Part shown: positions 45,668-55,188 of the stretch, in pieces
Layout of the letters: each line of letters opens with the position of its first letter
How positions within the stretch are numbered: the first letter of the stretch is position 1
Program-made: the position numbers and the translations under genes
Notes under the pieces: generated by a model
What the model was told of the DNA's origin: nothing
Seen by the model: only the letters and a program-made list of their open reading frames with translations
Databases searched by the model: none
DNA from: Croceivirga thetidis
Lineage (GTDB): Bacteria; Bacteroidota; Bacteroidia; Flavobacteriales; Flavobacteriaceae
Assembly (NCBI RefSeq): GCF_012272815.1
Contig: NZ_JAAWWL010000001.1
Location: forward strand, 576,929 to 640,928
Direction of reading: 5' to 3'
Length of the DNA stretch: 64,000 nucleotides

Positions 45668-46918
45668 CTATTTTACGACCAACTGAACGGTTTCCTTTCC
45701 ACGTTGTTCAACAAGTACATCATATCCGTTCAAAACCGATTCAACGGCCTGTTCGTCAAAGTGTCTTATGGTATATAAGGATACGTCTTCATGACAGGTG
45801 ACCTTGAACCTTTTTTCCAATTCAGGTAAAATCGATTTTAGTCCCGAGAATTTATTGTCCAAGCAAACTGAAAAGCTAATTGCCGAATTCTGAATCAAAT
45901 CAACTTTCAATCGATAATCGTGAAACATTTTGAAAATATCACTGATGTTGTTCTCTACAATAAAAGAGAAGTCAAGTGATGATAGTTTTAATAAGACCTG
46001 GTTCTTTTTAACAATGAAACAAGGCACTTCAGGAACAATCTTTTTTCCCTTACCGACAGTGGTACCTTGGGCTTCTGGATGAACAAATGATTTTACATGC
46101 AGTGGTATCTCTTTTTGCTGTAGAGGCTGCAACGTTTTCGGGTGAATAACAGAGGCACCGTAAAATGCCAATTCTATGGCCTCACGATAACTGATTTGTT
46201 CCAACTTTTGGGTTTCTTTGAAATGTCTAGGGTCTGCATTTAAGACCCCTGGAACGTCTTTCCAAATGGTAACAGACTTGGCGTTGAGGCAATACCCCAG
46301 AATGGCAGCAGTGTAATCCGAACCTTCCCGACCTAAGGTTGTGGTGAAATTATTTTCATCACTACCTAAGAAACCTTGAGTGATATTCAATTGCGCCGGT
46401 TCCACTTTTTCAGAGACTCGTTGTTCGGTTGAATCCCAATTTACTTGGGCATCACGATACGAATTGTCGGTCTTAATCAGTTCTCGAACATCCAACCAAT
46501 TATTGGTCATTCCAATTTCGGTCAAATACGAGCTTACAATTGTCGTAGAAATCAATTCTCCATAACCTACGACTTGATCATAAACAAAAGCATATTTGGG
46601 TGATTTATTCCACATCAAGAAACCGCGGAATTCCTCTATTAATTTATTGACCTTATGGTGTACATCATGGTTCTTTACCTCAAAGAGATCGTTTATAATC
46701 GCCTTATGATAGTCGACGACAACTTGAATTTTATCATCAAGCTGAGATTCTTCATTGAAATAGGCATCTATTACCTCTTCCATGGCGTTGGTCATTTTAC
46801 CCATTGCCGATATAACCAAAACGATTTTTTCATGGCCTACAGCTTCGAGTACTTTGACCAAATTCCTTACTCCATTTGCATCTTTAACGGATGCTCCCCC
46901 AAATTTGAATATTCTCAT
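45668..46918 (-). CDS. lysC: Aspartate kinase
   Basis: Catalyses the first step of the aspartate pathway (lysine, threonine, methionine, diaminopimelate); 416 residues. N-terminal kinase motif KFGGASVKDANGVRN, then TTTLGREGSDYTAAILG (aspartate/ATP binding). A C-terminal regulatory region of about 120 residues resembles ACT domains (LLKLSSLDFSFIVENN; HEDVSLYTIRHF), so feedback control by an amino acid is expected. It is monofunctional and overlaps the upstream GNAT gene by 4 bp (ATGA), so the two are coupled. Confidence 0.92.
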   Translation of the reverse strand: MRIFKFGGASVKDANGVRNLVKVLEAVGHEKIVLVISAMGKMTNAMEEVIDAYFNEESQLDDKIQVVVDYHKAIINDLFEVKNHDVHHKVNKLIEEFRGFLMWNKSPKYAFVYDQVVGYGELISTTIVSSYLTEIGMTNNWLDVRELIKTDNSYRDAQVNWDSTEQRVSEKVEPAQLNITQGFLGSDENNFTTTLGREGSDYTAAILGYCLNAKSVTIWKDVPGVLNADPRHFKETQKLEQISYREAIELAFYGASVIHPKTLQPLQQKEIPLHVKSFVHPEAQGTTVGKGKKIVPEVPCFIVKKNQVLLKLSSLDFSFIVENNISDIFKMFHDYRLKVDLIQNSAISFSVCLDNKFSGLKSILPELEKRFKVTCHEDVSLYTIRHFDEQAVESVLNGYDVLVEQRGKETVQLVVK

Positions 46919-47391
46919 GCTTCTAAAAACTTTTTCATTGCCACATCATCCATTTGAACGACATGCCAATCCCTCATAACAATAGCCCCACAATCTTCAT
47001 AAAACTTTATGGCCGGTTCATTCCAATCCAAAACCTCCCATCCGATTCTACCAACACCTTTAGCAACCCCGTATTGAACCACGCGTTTCAAAAGTGCCGC
47101 CCCGATTCCCTTACCTCGCATAGCTTTTGTAACAATCAGGTCCTCTAAATGGATTACGGGGCCTCTCCACGTTGAATAACGCGGATAAACCAAAGCTATT
47201 CCTACTACATCACCATTAAAATCTGCTACAAAACAATGAAACAAAGGTGCTTCACCAAACCCATCCCGCTCCAAATCGCCTATGGTAACTTTTACGGCTT
47301 CTGGCTCCTTCTCAAAAACCGCCAATTCTGTAATCAAAGCGTGTACGCTTTTCATATCAGACCTCACTGCTTCTCTTATACTAAATTCCAT
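46915..47391 (-). CDS. GNAT family N-acetyltransferase
   Basis: Acetyltransferase of 158 residues similar to diamine (spermidine/spermine) acetyltransferases: SIREAVRSDMKSVHALITELAVFEK, the acetyl-CoA loop KAMRGKGIGAALLKRV, the catalytic-region WEVLDWNEPAIKFYEDCGA, ending in WHVVQMD. Possible substrates are polyamines or amino acid-derived amines; pairing with lysC does not settle this. First gene of the GNAT-lysC operon. Confidence 0.85.
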   Translation of the reverse strand: MEFSIREAVRSDMKSVHALITELAVFEKEPEAVKVTIGDLERDGFGEAPLFHCFVADFNGDVVGIALVYPRYSTWRGPVIHLEDLIVTKAMRGKGIGAALLKRVVQYGVAKGVGRIGWEVLDWNEPAIKFYEDCGAIVMRDWHVVQMDDVAMKKFLEA

Positions 47392-47528
47392 AATTGTTGC
47401 AAATAAAACACTTTGTTATAAATTATCAAACCGTTGTTTAAATATGCAACGATTTGAGTGTTCTTTGTTTTCAAAATGTACTTTGGCAAAGATGTCCGGA
47501 TTAAAACAACAAAAACTTATCGAAATCG

Positions 47529-47557
47529 TTGTAGTAATCTAAAATCAACGACCTTTG
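47529..47557 (+). promoter_or_regulatory. Promoter candidate of fbp
   Basis: TTG (47529-47531) and GACCTTTG (47550-47557) are separated by 18 bp. The -7 box differs from TAnnTTTG only by G in the first position. The leader to ATG 47585 would be about 20 nt. A TTG at 47555 lies inside the box and is therefore rejected as a start. Confidence 0.45.
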
Positions 47558-47584
47558 TTTCGAACAAATACAACCTTCTCACCA

Positions 47585-48592
47585 ATGCACAATAGAACCA
47601 AGACTCTAGGGGAATTTATAATTGAAAACCAAACTGATTTTCAATACTCTACTGGAGAATTGTCCAAACTCATCAATGCCATTCGCCTTGCGGCCAAAGT
47701 AGTGAACCATGAAGTCAATAAAGCAGGTTTGGTTGATATTTTGGGTGATGCCGGCGACACCAATATTCAAGGCGAGGACCAAAAGAAATTGGATGTTCTA
47801 GCGAATGAGAAATTCATTCAAACCTTAAAAAACCGAGAAATCGTCTGCGGAATTGCTTCAGAAGAGGAAGATGATTTTATTACCATTAATAGTCAAGATG
47901 AGAATCATAACAATAAATATGTAGTCTTAATTGACCCTCTTGACGGTTCAAGTAATATTGATGTAAATGTATCCGTTGGGACCATTTTTTCGATTTACCG
48001 AAGAATAACTCCTGTTGGCACACCAGTTCAATTAGAAGATTTTCTGCAACCGGGTAATCAACAGGTTGCTGCGGGGTATGTGGTTTATGGCACCTCAACC
48101 ATGCTGGTATATACCACGGGAAATGGGGTAAACGGATTCACATTGAACCCTGCTATAGGAACGTTTTACCTTTCACATCCGAACATGCAATTCCCTGAAG
48201 ATGGAAGAATCTATTCGGTCAATGAAGGAAACTATGTTCATTTTCATCAAGGTGTAAAGGACTATATCAAATATTGTCAGAAAGAGGAAGGAGACCGTCC
48301 GTACACCTCAAGATATATTGGTTCATTGGTTTCCGATTTTCATCGAAATATGATTAAAGGTGGCATATATATGTACCCTAAAAGCAGCGTGACCAATAAT
48401 GGTAAATTAAGGTTGTTATACGAGTGCAATCCAATGGCCTTTTTGGCCGAGCAAGCCGGCGGACTGGCCATAGGAGGCAAATCGCGAATTTTAGACGTAC
48501 AACCTACAGAATTACACCAACGTATTCCGTTTTTCTGTGGAAGTAAAAATATGGTCTTGAAACTTCAGGAATTTTTAGATAAGTACCACTGA
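47585..48592 (+). CDS. fbp: Fructose-1,6-bisphosphatase class I
   Basis: Gluconeogenic phosphatase of 335 residues. Metal-binding motifs are visible: [19 protein letters not shown], and the signature [21 protein letters not shown]; a substrate-binding region [22 protein letters not shown] follows. I chose ATG 47585 ([12 protein letters not shown]), the family start. The stop (48590-48592) abuts the convergent TerB-like stop with no spacer. Confidence 0.95.
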   Translation: MHNRTKTLGEFIIENQTDFQYSTGELSKLINAIRLAAKVVNHEVNKAGLVDILGDAGDTNIQGEDQKKLDVLANEKFIQTLKNREIVCGIASEEEDDFITINSQDENHNNKYVVLIDPLDGSSNIDVNVSVGTIFSIYRRITPVGTPVQLEDFLQPGNQQVAAGYVVYGTSTMLVYTTGNGVNGFTLNPAIGTFYLSHPNMQFPEDGRIYSVNEGNYVHFHQGVKDYIKYCQKEEGDRPYTSRYIGSLVSDFHRNMIKGGIYMYPKSSVTNNGKLRLLYECNPMAFLAEQAGGLAIGGKSRILDVQPTELHQRIPFFCGSKNMVLKLQEFLDKYH

Positions 48593-49015
48593 TTATTTAT
48601 CCATCAGATACAAATAATCGTCAAAAGCAATTTGACCCGTAAAGATTTTAATGGATTTTTCGATAATCGCTTCTGATTTATCAACTGGAAAACCAAGACC
48701 TATGGCATATTTCTCAACCATACGTAGTTGGGTATCATCAACATCCCTATCTGAAAAAATAATCTGAAAGAAATCGAATAAACGCTTTAGACGTTTTTCC
48801 TCACTGTGTGGGGTTTCTATAGGATATTTATTCTCCTTTTTCATAATCTCTTTATACTCAGCCTCACTGATATCAAGTTTAAAAGCGAACTTGTCTAAAA
48901 CAGCTTTTTCCTCTTCATTGATTTCACCATCAACCGCGGCCAGACTGCATAAAGTTGCGAAGTGAGCCAACTGCTTTCTTGAATTTCCAGCTTCGTATAA
49001 ATCTATAATGGGCAT
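48593..49015 (-). CDS. TerB-like (tellurite-resistance fold) protein
   Basis: Small alpha-helical protein of 140 residues of the TerB family. The start at ATG 49015 (MPIIDLYEAGNSRKQLAHF) fits the TATATTTG -7 box at 49035-49042 on the minus strand; a longer frame to 49096 would cross that box. The conserved acidic region AAVDGEINEEEKAVLDKFA is typical of TerB metal-binding helices. Flavobacterial copies of this type are usually orphans, as here, so a role in tellurite resistance is not implied. Confidence 0.78.
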   Translation of the reverse strand: MPIIDLYEAGNSRKQLAHFATLCSLAAVDGEINEEEKAVLDKFAFKLDISEAEYKEIMKKENKYPIETPHSEEKRLKRLFDFFQIIFSDRDVDDTQLRMVEKYAIGLGFPVDKSEAIIEKSIKIFTGQIAFDDYLYLMDK

Positions 49016-49034
49016 TGTTAAAATTTTTGTTTGG

Positions 49035-49042
49035 CAAATATA
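49035..49042 (-). promoter_or_regulatory. -7 promoter box for the TerB-like gene
   Basis: TATATTTG read on the minus strand, 20 bp before the ATG at 49015. A -33 box was not seen. Confidence 0.4.
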
Positions 49043-49102
49043 CTTCGCTCCAAAAAACCTTCCTAAATAATGCCCAAAAGAAATTTGTAATTTCATCGAG
49101 CT

Positions 49103-50128
49103 ATGAAATCTCCACTTTTACGATTTACCAATAAGGGTATCTATTGCGAAGCCGCCGATGTCTATTTAGACCCATGGCGCCCGGTGGAAAAGGCCATTAT
49201 ATCCCATGGGCATGCCGATCATAGCCGATGGGGCCACAAGGCCTATATTACCCATCACAGAAATGTACCCATTGTAAAACATCGTTTGGGAACTATAACG
49301 ATTTCCGGAAGGGAATGGGGAGAATCGTTTATGATCAATGGGGTCAAGTTTAGTTTGCATCCAGCCGGTCATATCATCGGCTCGTCCCAAATTCGAGTTG
49401 AACACAAAGGGGAGGTATGGGTGTTTACCGGGGACTATAAACTAGAAGCTGATGGGGTCGCTACTCCCTACGAACCCGTAAAATGCGATACGTTTATTAC
49501 CGAATGCACTTTTGGCCTTCCGGCCTTTTTATGGAGACCTCAAGAAGAAGTTATATCTGATATTAACAAGTGGTGGGCCGAAAACCAATCAGCAGGTCAA
49601 ACCTCTGTTTTGTTTGGATATTCTTTGGGCAAAGCACAACGCTTATTAAAACACCTAGACCCATCCATTGGTAAAATATTTACGCACGGTGCGGTCGAAA
49701 AAATGACGGAAGTCCTCCGTCCGTTGACTGATTTTCCCAAAACAGAGCTCATCACCCGCGACACAAAAAAGGAGGACATTAAAGGGAATATTGTTATAGC
49801 CCCACCCTCAGCCCACGGCAGTACTTGGATTCGAAAAATGACTCCTTTTGTTACCGCCACTGCAAGTGGATGGATGGCATTTAGAGGAGCAAGAAGAAGA
49901 CGGGCCATTGACAAAGGTTTTGTGTTGAGCGATCATTGCGATTGGCCAGGATTGCTAACCGCCATTAAGGAAACAGGGGCATCAAAAATTATTTGCACCC
50001 ATGGCTATACCGATATTTTTTCAAAGTATTTAAGAACGCTAGGCTATGATGCAAGAACCGAAAGCACACAATTTGAAGGTGAAAATGGCGAAGTGAATGC
50101 TGAAACCGAAAAAGTTGAGGCCGAATGA
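49103..50128 (+). CDS. Ligase-associated DNA exonuclease (metallo-beta-lactamase/beta-CASP fold)
   Basis: Metallo-beta-lactamase nuclease of 341 residues, a bacterial relative of the CPSF/SNM1 nucleases. The zinc motif HGHADHSRWGH is at about residue 31, followed by HPAGHIIGSSQ and FTGDYKLEADG. The C-terminal region has SDHCDWPG and KIICTHGYTD. It is the first gene of the four-member ligase-associated DNA-damage-response cluster and overlaps the ligase by 4 bp. It probably processes ends for the ligase. Confidence 0.88.
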   Translation: MKSPLLRFTNKGIYCEAADVYLDPWRPVEKAIISHGHADHSRWGHKAYITHHRNVPIVKHRLGTITISGREWGESFMINGVKFSLHPAGHIIGSSQIRVEHKGEVWVFTGDYKLEADGVATPYEPVKCDTFITECTFGLPAFLWRPQEEVISDINKWWAENQSAGQTSVLFGYSLGKAQRLLKHLDPSIGKIFTHGAVEKMTEVLRPLTDFPKTELITRDTKKEDIKGNIVIAPPSAHGSTWIRKMTPFVTATASGWMAFRGARRRRAIDKGFVLSDHCDWPGLLTAIKETGASKIICTHGYTDIFSKYLRTLGYDARTESTQFEGENGEVNAETEKVEAE

Positions 50129-51759
50129 AACAGTTTGCACGACTTATTAAAACATTGGATAGCACCAACAAAACTAATGTCAAGGTCAATGCACTCGCCA
50201 ACTACTTCTCACATGCACCTGACAAGGATAAAGTTTGGACCATCGCCATATTATCGCATCGACGTCCACCTCGACCCGTGAATACCACTTTATTGCGTGA
50301 GTGGGCCTCTGAGTTGGCCAATATTCCACTATGGCTCTTTGAAGAAAGTTACCACATCGTGGGTGATTTGGCCGAGACCATTGCATTGGTAGTTCCCTCT
50401 GATGAAAAATCTACGGAGAAGTCATTGACTGACTTTTTACAAGAGATGATTTGGTTAAAAAAACAATCGGATGAAGACAAAAAAACCTATCTCTTTGATA
50501 ACTGGAAACAACTGGACTATTATTGCAGATTTGTATTTACCAAATTAATAACTGGTGGATTACGAATAGGAGTAAGTCAAAAGTTGATGACAAAGGCGTT
50601 ATCCAAAGCAACTGAAATCGATGAAGATGTTTTGGCCTATAAGCTCATGGGAAATTGGGACCCAAACGTGATTTCATATCAAGATCTAGTCTTGCAAGAA
50701 AATGAAAGTGATTTTCTTTCAAAACCCTATCCCTTTTATTTGGCCTATGCCCTAGAAGACAACATTGAAGATTTGGGAGATGTCAAAGACTGGTCATTTG
50801 AACATAAATGGGATGGTATACGGGCACAGGTAATTCTGCGTAACGATGAATTATTTGTTTGGAGTCGAGGCGAGGAATTGGTTACGGATAAATATCCCGA
50901 GTTTCAAAAGTTTTTAGGCCCAATTCCGAATGGTACTGTGTTGGATGGTGAGCTCTTGCCCTACCCCAATGGTGAAATAGGGACCTTTAACGATTTACAG
51001 ACTAGAATAGGCCGAAAAACAGTTTCCAAAAATCTACTGAAAAAGACCCCAGTAGTTTTAAAAGCCTATGACTTACTAGAGTGGCAAGGACAAGATATTC
51101 GTTCGAAATCGTTTTTAGAACGAAGGGAACTACTTGAAATGATGGTTGAACGAAGTCGAAACGACGAAAATGTCACTTCGACTTCGCTCAGCGACCTTCC
51201 GCTACTTTTATCAGAACGGATGCAATTCAATTCTTGGTCAGTAGTAGCAGCGGAAAGGGAACTCTCAAGGGAAAAGAGAAGCGAAGGGTTGATGCTTAAA
51301 AAATTGAATTCCCCCTATCAAGTTGGCCGTAAAAAAGGAGATTGGTGGAAATGGAAGGTCGACCCATTGACCATTGATGCCGTACTTACCTATGCCATGC
51401 GTGGTCATGGTAGAAGAAGTAATTTATTCACGGATTACACATTTGCATTGTGGCAAGAGAATGCTGACGGAAAAAGGGAGTTGGTCACTTTCGCCAAGGC
51501 TTATTCCGGACTTACGGATGCAGAATTCAAGGAGGTGGATGCGTGGATCAAAAAAAACACCTTGGAACGTTTTGGCCCAGTGCGAAGTGTAACCCCACAT
51601 CATGTTTTTGAAATTGCATTTGAAGGCATCGCCCTTTCAAAACGCCATAAAAGTGGTGTAGCAACCCGTTTTCCCAGGATCTTACGATGGCGAAAAGACA
51701 AAAAAATTGAAGAGGCAAACTCAATAAATGATTTAAGAACGCTAATACCGAATTCTTGA
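50125..51759 (+). CDS. Ligase-associated ATP-dependent DNA ligase
   Basis: ATP-dependent DNA ligase of 544 residues, second member of the ligase-associated cluster. The N-terminal DNA-binding domain (about 1-200) is followed by the nucleotidyltransferase core with the adenylation motif EHKWDGIRAQ (Lys about 230), motif III LDGELLPYPNG, motif V EGLMLKKLNSPY and VGRKKGDWWKWK (motif Va/VI area). Residues 341-358 (VERSRNDENVTSTSLSDL) are read from a palindromic repeat lying within the gene. This is not the replicative NAD-dependent LigA, which is expected elsewhere. Confidence 0.92.
   Translation: MKQFARLIKTLDSTNKTNVKVNALANYFSHAPDKDKVWTIAILSHRRPPRPVNTTLLREWASELANIPLWLFEESYHIVGDLAETIALVVPSDEKSTEKSLTDFLQEMIWLKKQSDEDKKTYLFDNWKQLDYYCRFVFTKLITGGLRIGVSQKLMTKALSKATEIDEDVLAYKLMGNWDPNVISYQDLVLQENESDFLSKPYPFYLAYALEDNIEDLGDVKDWSFEHKWDGIRAQVILRNDELFVWSRGEELVTDKYPEFQKFLGPIPNGTVLDGELLPYPNGEIGTFNDLQTRIGRKTVSKNLLKKTPVVLKAYDLLEWQGQDIRSKSFLERRELLEMMVERSRNDENVTSTSLSDLPLLLSERMQFNSWSVVAAERELSREKRSEGLMLKKLNSPYQVGRKKGDWWKWKVDPLTIDAVLTYAMRGHGRRSNLFTDYTFALWQENADGKRELVTFAKAYSGLTDAEFKEVDAWIKKNTLERFGPVRSVTPHHVFEIAFEGIALSKRHKSGVATRFPRILRWRKDKKIEEANSINDLRTLIPNS
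51145..51198 (+). repeat. REP-like palindromic element inside the ligase gene
   Basis: Imperfect inverted repeat with a perfect core CGAAGTCGAA (51151-51160) and TTCGACTTCG (51177-51186), 16 bp apart; outer bases partly pair too (GGTTGAA.../...CTCAGCGACC). The right arm, ACTTCGACTTCGCTCAG, resembles a repetitive palindrome seen in many flavobacterial genomes (from memory). Here it sits in frame in the coding sequence. Confidence 0.6.
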
Positions 51760-51784
51760 ACTAGCACTTTTAATATCAAAATTG

Positions 51785-51973
51785 ATGGAGAAGAAAAAGA
51801 AAAACACATTTAACCTAGGACTAATCATTGGTGTAGTTGGAACCCTTGCAGGCATTTATTTGATAATCACTGGAGATACTTTTATCGGAATATTCGGTAG
51901 TATCGCCAGTGCAGGAATTGCCTATCAATCTTATATTAATACCAAAAAAGAACAGTCAAGTAAAGATTCATGA
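51785..51973 (+). CDS. Small membrane protein inside the ligase cluster
   Basis: Protein of 62 residues with a Lys-rich start (MEKKKKNTFN) and two hydrophobic segments (LGLIIGVVGTLAGIYLII and FIGIFGSIASAGIAY), ending in a charged tail. It lies 25 bp after the ligase and 28 bp before the helicase, so it is probably part of the same transcript. The usual four-gene cluster does not contain it. Start is ATG 51785, preceded by an in-frame TTG at 51782. Function unknown. Confidence 0.55.
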   Translation: MEKKKKNTFNLGLIIGVVGTLAGIYLIITGDTFIGIFGSIASAGIAYQSYINTKKEQSSKDS

Positions 51974-52001
51974 CCTTATTTAAATTCAGAGTACAATCGG
52001 C

Positions 52002-54461
52002 ATGAATAGACAACAACTTTTTGAAATAGCAAACAATTGGTTCCAGCAGCAAAGCTGGAAACCACACACGTTTCAAAAAGAAACCTGGACCGCTTTTTTG
52101 CAGGGCAAACACGGATTGCTCAATGCCCCAACCGGAAGTGGAAAAACCTATGCACTTTGGTTCCCTATTGTCCTTAACTACATTAAGAACAACCCCGATT
52201 ACAAATCGAAGCATAAAAAGGGGTTAAAGGCTGTTTGGATAACCCCACTTCGGGCCCTTTCGCAAGAAATCAAACAATCGGCAGAACGCATTGTTACCGA
52301 TTTGGAGTTACCCATGACCGTGGGCATACGTACAGGCGATACTTCCAATAAAGAACGTGCGAGACAACGAAACTCGCTTCCTGATTTATTGATTACCACA
52401 CCTGAAAGTTTACAGTTGCTACTGGCATCAAAAGACTATGGCAACAAGTTTAAAAACTGTTCGGCCATTGTCATTGACGAATGGCATGAATTGCTCGGCA
52501 CAAAACGTGGCATTCAAATGGAGCTTGCCCTTTCAAGGCTCAAAACCGTTTGTAATGAGCTCCGAATCTGGGGCATTTCGGCTACAATCGGGAATTTAGA
52601 ACAAGCAAGGGAAGTCCTTTTGGGCCCTACCTCATCGGAGATGGAAAATTCCGTTTTGGTCAAGGCAAATATTAAAAAGAAAATAAGGGTCAGCAGTATC
52701 ATTCCGAAGCAAATGGAAACCTTTCCATGGCGCGGACACCTCGGGCTTCATTTGTTGGATGATGTAATTCCCATCATCAAAAAAAGTAAGACCACCCTCC
52801 TTTTCACCAATACCCGTAGTCAATGTGAAATTTGGTTTCAGAAAATCTTGGAACGCTATCCTGAGTTTGCGGGTGAGATGGCCATGCACCACGGTAGTGT
52901 AAATAAAGAGACCCGTATTTGGGTCGAAAATGCCATACGTAACGAAAGTCTAAAAGCAGTGGTCTGCACTTCAAGTCTAGATTTAGGTGTTGATTTTGCT
53001 CCGGTTGAAACCGTTATTCAAATCGGTGGCCCAAAAGGCGTTGCCCGCTTTTTACAACGTGCTGGTCGTAGTGGTCACCAACCTGGCAAAACCAGTGTAA
53101 TCCATTTTTTACCTACCCACGCCATTGAATTGATTGAAGCCTCGGCACTTCAAGTGGCCGTTAAAGAAAATGCTGTCGAAGACCGTTTGCCTTTTTTGAA
53201 CAGTTATGATGTGCTCATTCAATATTTAACGACCCTTGCTGTTTCAAATGGCTTTTATCCGAAGGAGATTTTTCCTGAAATAAAACAGACGTTTTGTTAT
53301 CAGGGTATCACCGAAGATGAGTGGCAGTGGCTATTGAATTTCTTGGTAATGGGTAGTCAAAGCTTAAAAAGCTATGACGAGTACAAGAAAGTTGAGGTGG
53401 AAGCTGACGGAAAATTCAAGGTCAACAACAAGGGCATAGCGATGCGCCATCGCTTTCAAATTGGCACTATTGTGGGTGATGCCAACCTCTCGGTACATTA
53501 TCAAAAAGGGGGCTATATCGGTTCTATCGAAGAATACTTCGTTTCGAAACTAAACCCTGGAGATGTATTTGTTTTTGCGGGGCGCAATTTGGAGTTTATT
53601 CGCATTCGGAGCATGAAGGTGCAAGTTCGTAATTCTACGAAACGAACCAACAAAGTACCTGCTTGGATGGGTGGTCGATTGAGTTTTTCTGCCCAGATGT
53701 CGGAATTGTTGCGCCTCGAACTCTACAAAGCAGCAACCGAAAAAGAACAAAGCAAAGAATTGGTTGCCCTAAACCATATTTTTCAGAAACAACGAGAAGA
53801 AAGCTTGGTGCCCAAACCCGATGAATTTCTAATCGAAACTTTCAAAACAAGAGATGGTTACCATCACATCTTTTATCCCTTCGAAGGGCGGGCTGTTCAT
53901 GAAGCCATGAGTAGTTTGCTATCCTACCGTATCAGTTTGTTATCGCCCATTACGTGCTCATTGGCCTTCAATGACTATGGCTTTGAAATGCTATCCGACA
54001 AGCCCCTAGACATTCAGGCCGTTTTGGATAACAACCTTTTTACAACGGAATACATGCTTTCTGACCTTCAAAAAAGTTTGAACAGCAATGAAATGTCGAG
54101 AAGAAAGTTTCGTGATATTGCCGTTATCAGTGGAATGGTTTTTACTGGATATCCTGAAAAAGGTGTAAAAATGAAACACCTTCAGAGCAGTTCGCAATTG
54201 CTTTTTGATGTTTTTAGAGATTATGAACCCGATAATCTACTTTTTCAACAGGCATTTACCGAAACCATTGAACATCAGCTGGAAGAAGGGCGACTACGCC
54301 TCGCCTTAGAACGAATTGCTACCCAAGAAATCGTTTGGAAACAATGTCAAAATCCCACGCCATTTTCATTCCCTCTGATTACCGATAGACTTCGGGAAAA
54401 GCTCTCAAATGAAAAATTGGCTGACAGAATTAAAAGGATGACCAAGATTTTGATGAAGTAA
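52002..54461 (+). CDS. Ligase-associated DEXH-box helicase (Lhr-like)
   Basis: Superfamily 2 DNA helicase of 819 residues. Walker A is NAPTGSGKTYALW, motif II is VIDEWHELLGTKRG (DEXH), motif III is WGISATIG, and motif VI is QRAGRSGHQPG. RecA domains 1 and 2 span about 1-400; a winged-helix and Lhr core domain follow (AFVYTAY-type region about 450-620), with a C-terminal helical part. Third member of the ligase-associated DNA-damage cluster, where it would unwind or remodel DNA for the ligase and nucleases. Confidence 0.9.
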   Translation: MNRQQLFEIANNWFQQQSWKPHTFQKETWTAFLQGKHGLLNAPTGSGKTYALWFPIVLNYIKNNPDYKSKHKKGLKAVWITPLRALSQEIKQSAERIVTDLELPMTVGIRTGDTSNKERARQRNSLPDLLITTPESLQLLLASKDYGNKFKNCSAIVIDEWHELLGTKRGIQMELALSRLKTVCNELRIWGISATIGNLEQAREVLLGPTSSEMENSVLVKANIKKKIRVSSIIPKQMETFPWRGHLGLHLLDDVIPIIKKSKTTLLFTNTRSQCEIWFQKILERYPEFAGEMAMHHGSVNKETRIWVENAIRNESLKAVVCTSSLDLGVDFAPVETVIQIGGPKGVARFLQRAGRSGHQPGKTSVIHFLPTHAIELIEASALQVAVKENAVEDRLPFLNSYDVLIQYLTTLAVSNGFYPKEIFPEIKQTFCYQGITEDEWQWLLNFLVMGSQSLKSYDEYKKVEVEADGKFKVNNKGIAMRHRFQIGTIVGDANLSVHYQKGGYIGSIEEYFVSKLNPGDVFVFAGRNLEFIRIRSMKVQVRNSTKRTNKVPAWMGGRLSFSAQMSELLRLELYKAATEKEQSKELVALNHIFQKQREESLVPKPDEFLIETFKTRDGYHHIFYPFEGRAVHEAMSSLLSYRISLLSPITCSLAFNDYGFEMLSDKPLDIQAVLDNNLFTTEYMLSDLQKSLNSNEMSRRKFRDIAVISGMVFTGYPEKGVKMKHLQSSSQLLFDVFRDYEPDNLLFQQAFTETIEHQLEEGRLRLALERIATQEIVWKQCQNPTPFSFPLITDRLREKLSNEKLADRIKRMTKILMK

Positions 54462-54494
54462 GCTTTTTGTCCTTCTTACGAAAGCTGGAATCCA

Positions 54495-54502
54495 TAATTT
54501 TG
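54495..54502 (+). promoter_or_regulatory. -7 promoter box for pdeM
   Basis: TAATTTTG fits TAnnTTTG, 27 bp before the pdeM ATG. TTTG at 54466-54469 is 25 bp upstream, a little far for -33. Confidence 0.35.
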
Positions 54503-54528
54503 GCATTGCGTGTCAAACGCAAAGACCT

Positions 54529-55161
54529 ATGACAGAAACAATAAAAATCAAAAACCATTCTTTTGTACTCCACCCCCATGGTGGAATCTTCTGGGAAGAA
54601 AAATCACTTTTATTGATTTCTGATGTGCATCTAGGAAAGGTAGGTCATTTTAGAAAATTTGGTGCCGCAGTACCAAGAAAAGCGGTGCATAAAAACTTTA
54701 TTCTGTTAGATGAATTGGCGGGTCATTTTCAACCATTTCACATTGTTTTTCTAGGCGATCTATTCCACTCATCGCTTAATAAGGAGTGGGATTTATTTCA
54801 AAATTGGGTTGAAAAAACGGCTTCAAAAATTAGCCTTGTAGCTGGGAACCACGATATTATTTCTCCTGAAAAATTTAGTTCGGTTGGTATTGAAATTTTC
54901 GAAGAACTGATACTTGACCATTTTTTACTCACTCACCACCCAGATGAAAGAGACGGTTTATTCAATTTTTGTGGTCATATACATCCTGCTGTGCGGCTTC
55001 AAGGCTTTGGGAGGCAACGTTTGAAGCTTCCTTGTTTTTTTAAAACCAGTAATCAATTGATCTTACCCGCTTTTGGGGAATTCACGGGAAATTATACCCT
55101 GACCCCTAAAAAAAATGATGAAATTTTTGTGGTGGTAGAGGGTGAAGTGGTACAAATCTAG
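54529..55161 (+). CDS. pdeM: Ligase-associated metallophosphoesterase PdeM
   Basis: Calcineurin-like phosphoesterase of 210 residues, the fourth member of the ligase-associated cluster. Metal motifs are ISDVHLGKVGHFRKFG, VFLGDLFHS, VAGNHDII, THHP and CGHIHPAV, all intact. It may be a DNA endonuclease or exonuclease; the reaction has not been established for the family from this sequence. mfd begins 27 bp after its stop. Confidence 0.87.
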   Translation: MTETIKIKNHSFVLHPHGGIFWEEKSLLLISDVHLGKVGHFRKFGAAVPRKAVHKNFILLDELAGHFQPFHIVFLGDLFHSSLNKEWDLFQNWVEKTASKISLVAGNHDIISPEKFSSVGIEIFEELILDHFLLTHHPDERDGLFNFCGHIHPAVRLQGFGRQRLKLPCFFKTSNQLILPAFGEFTGNYTLTPKKNDEIFVVVEGEVVQI

Positions 55162-55164
55162 CTT

Positions 55165-55172
55165 TATATTTG
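55165..55172 (+). promoter_or_regulatory. -7 promoter box for mfd
   Basis: TATATTTG lies in the 27-bp gap between pdeM and mfd. Transcription would start near 55179, leaving a leader of about 10 nt to the TTG start at 55189. No -33 TTTG is visible. Confidence 0.35.
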
Positions 55173-55188
55173 CCGGAAAATTGTTGGA

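Noticed and set aside
47555-47584. TTG start for fbp at 47555
   Set aside because: It lies inside the -7 box and adds residues not seen at the family start.
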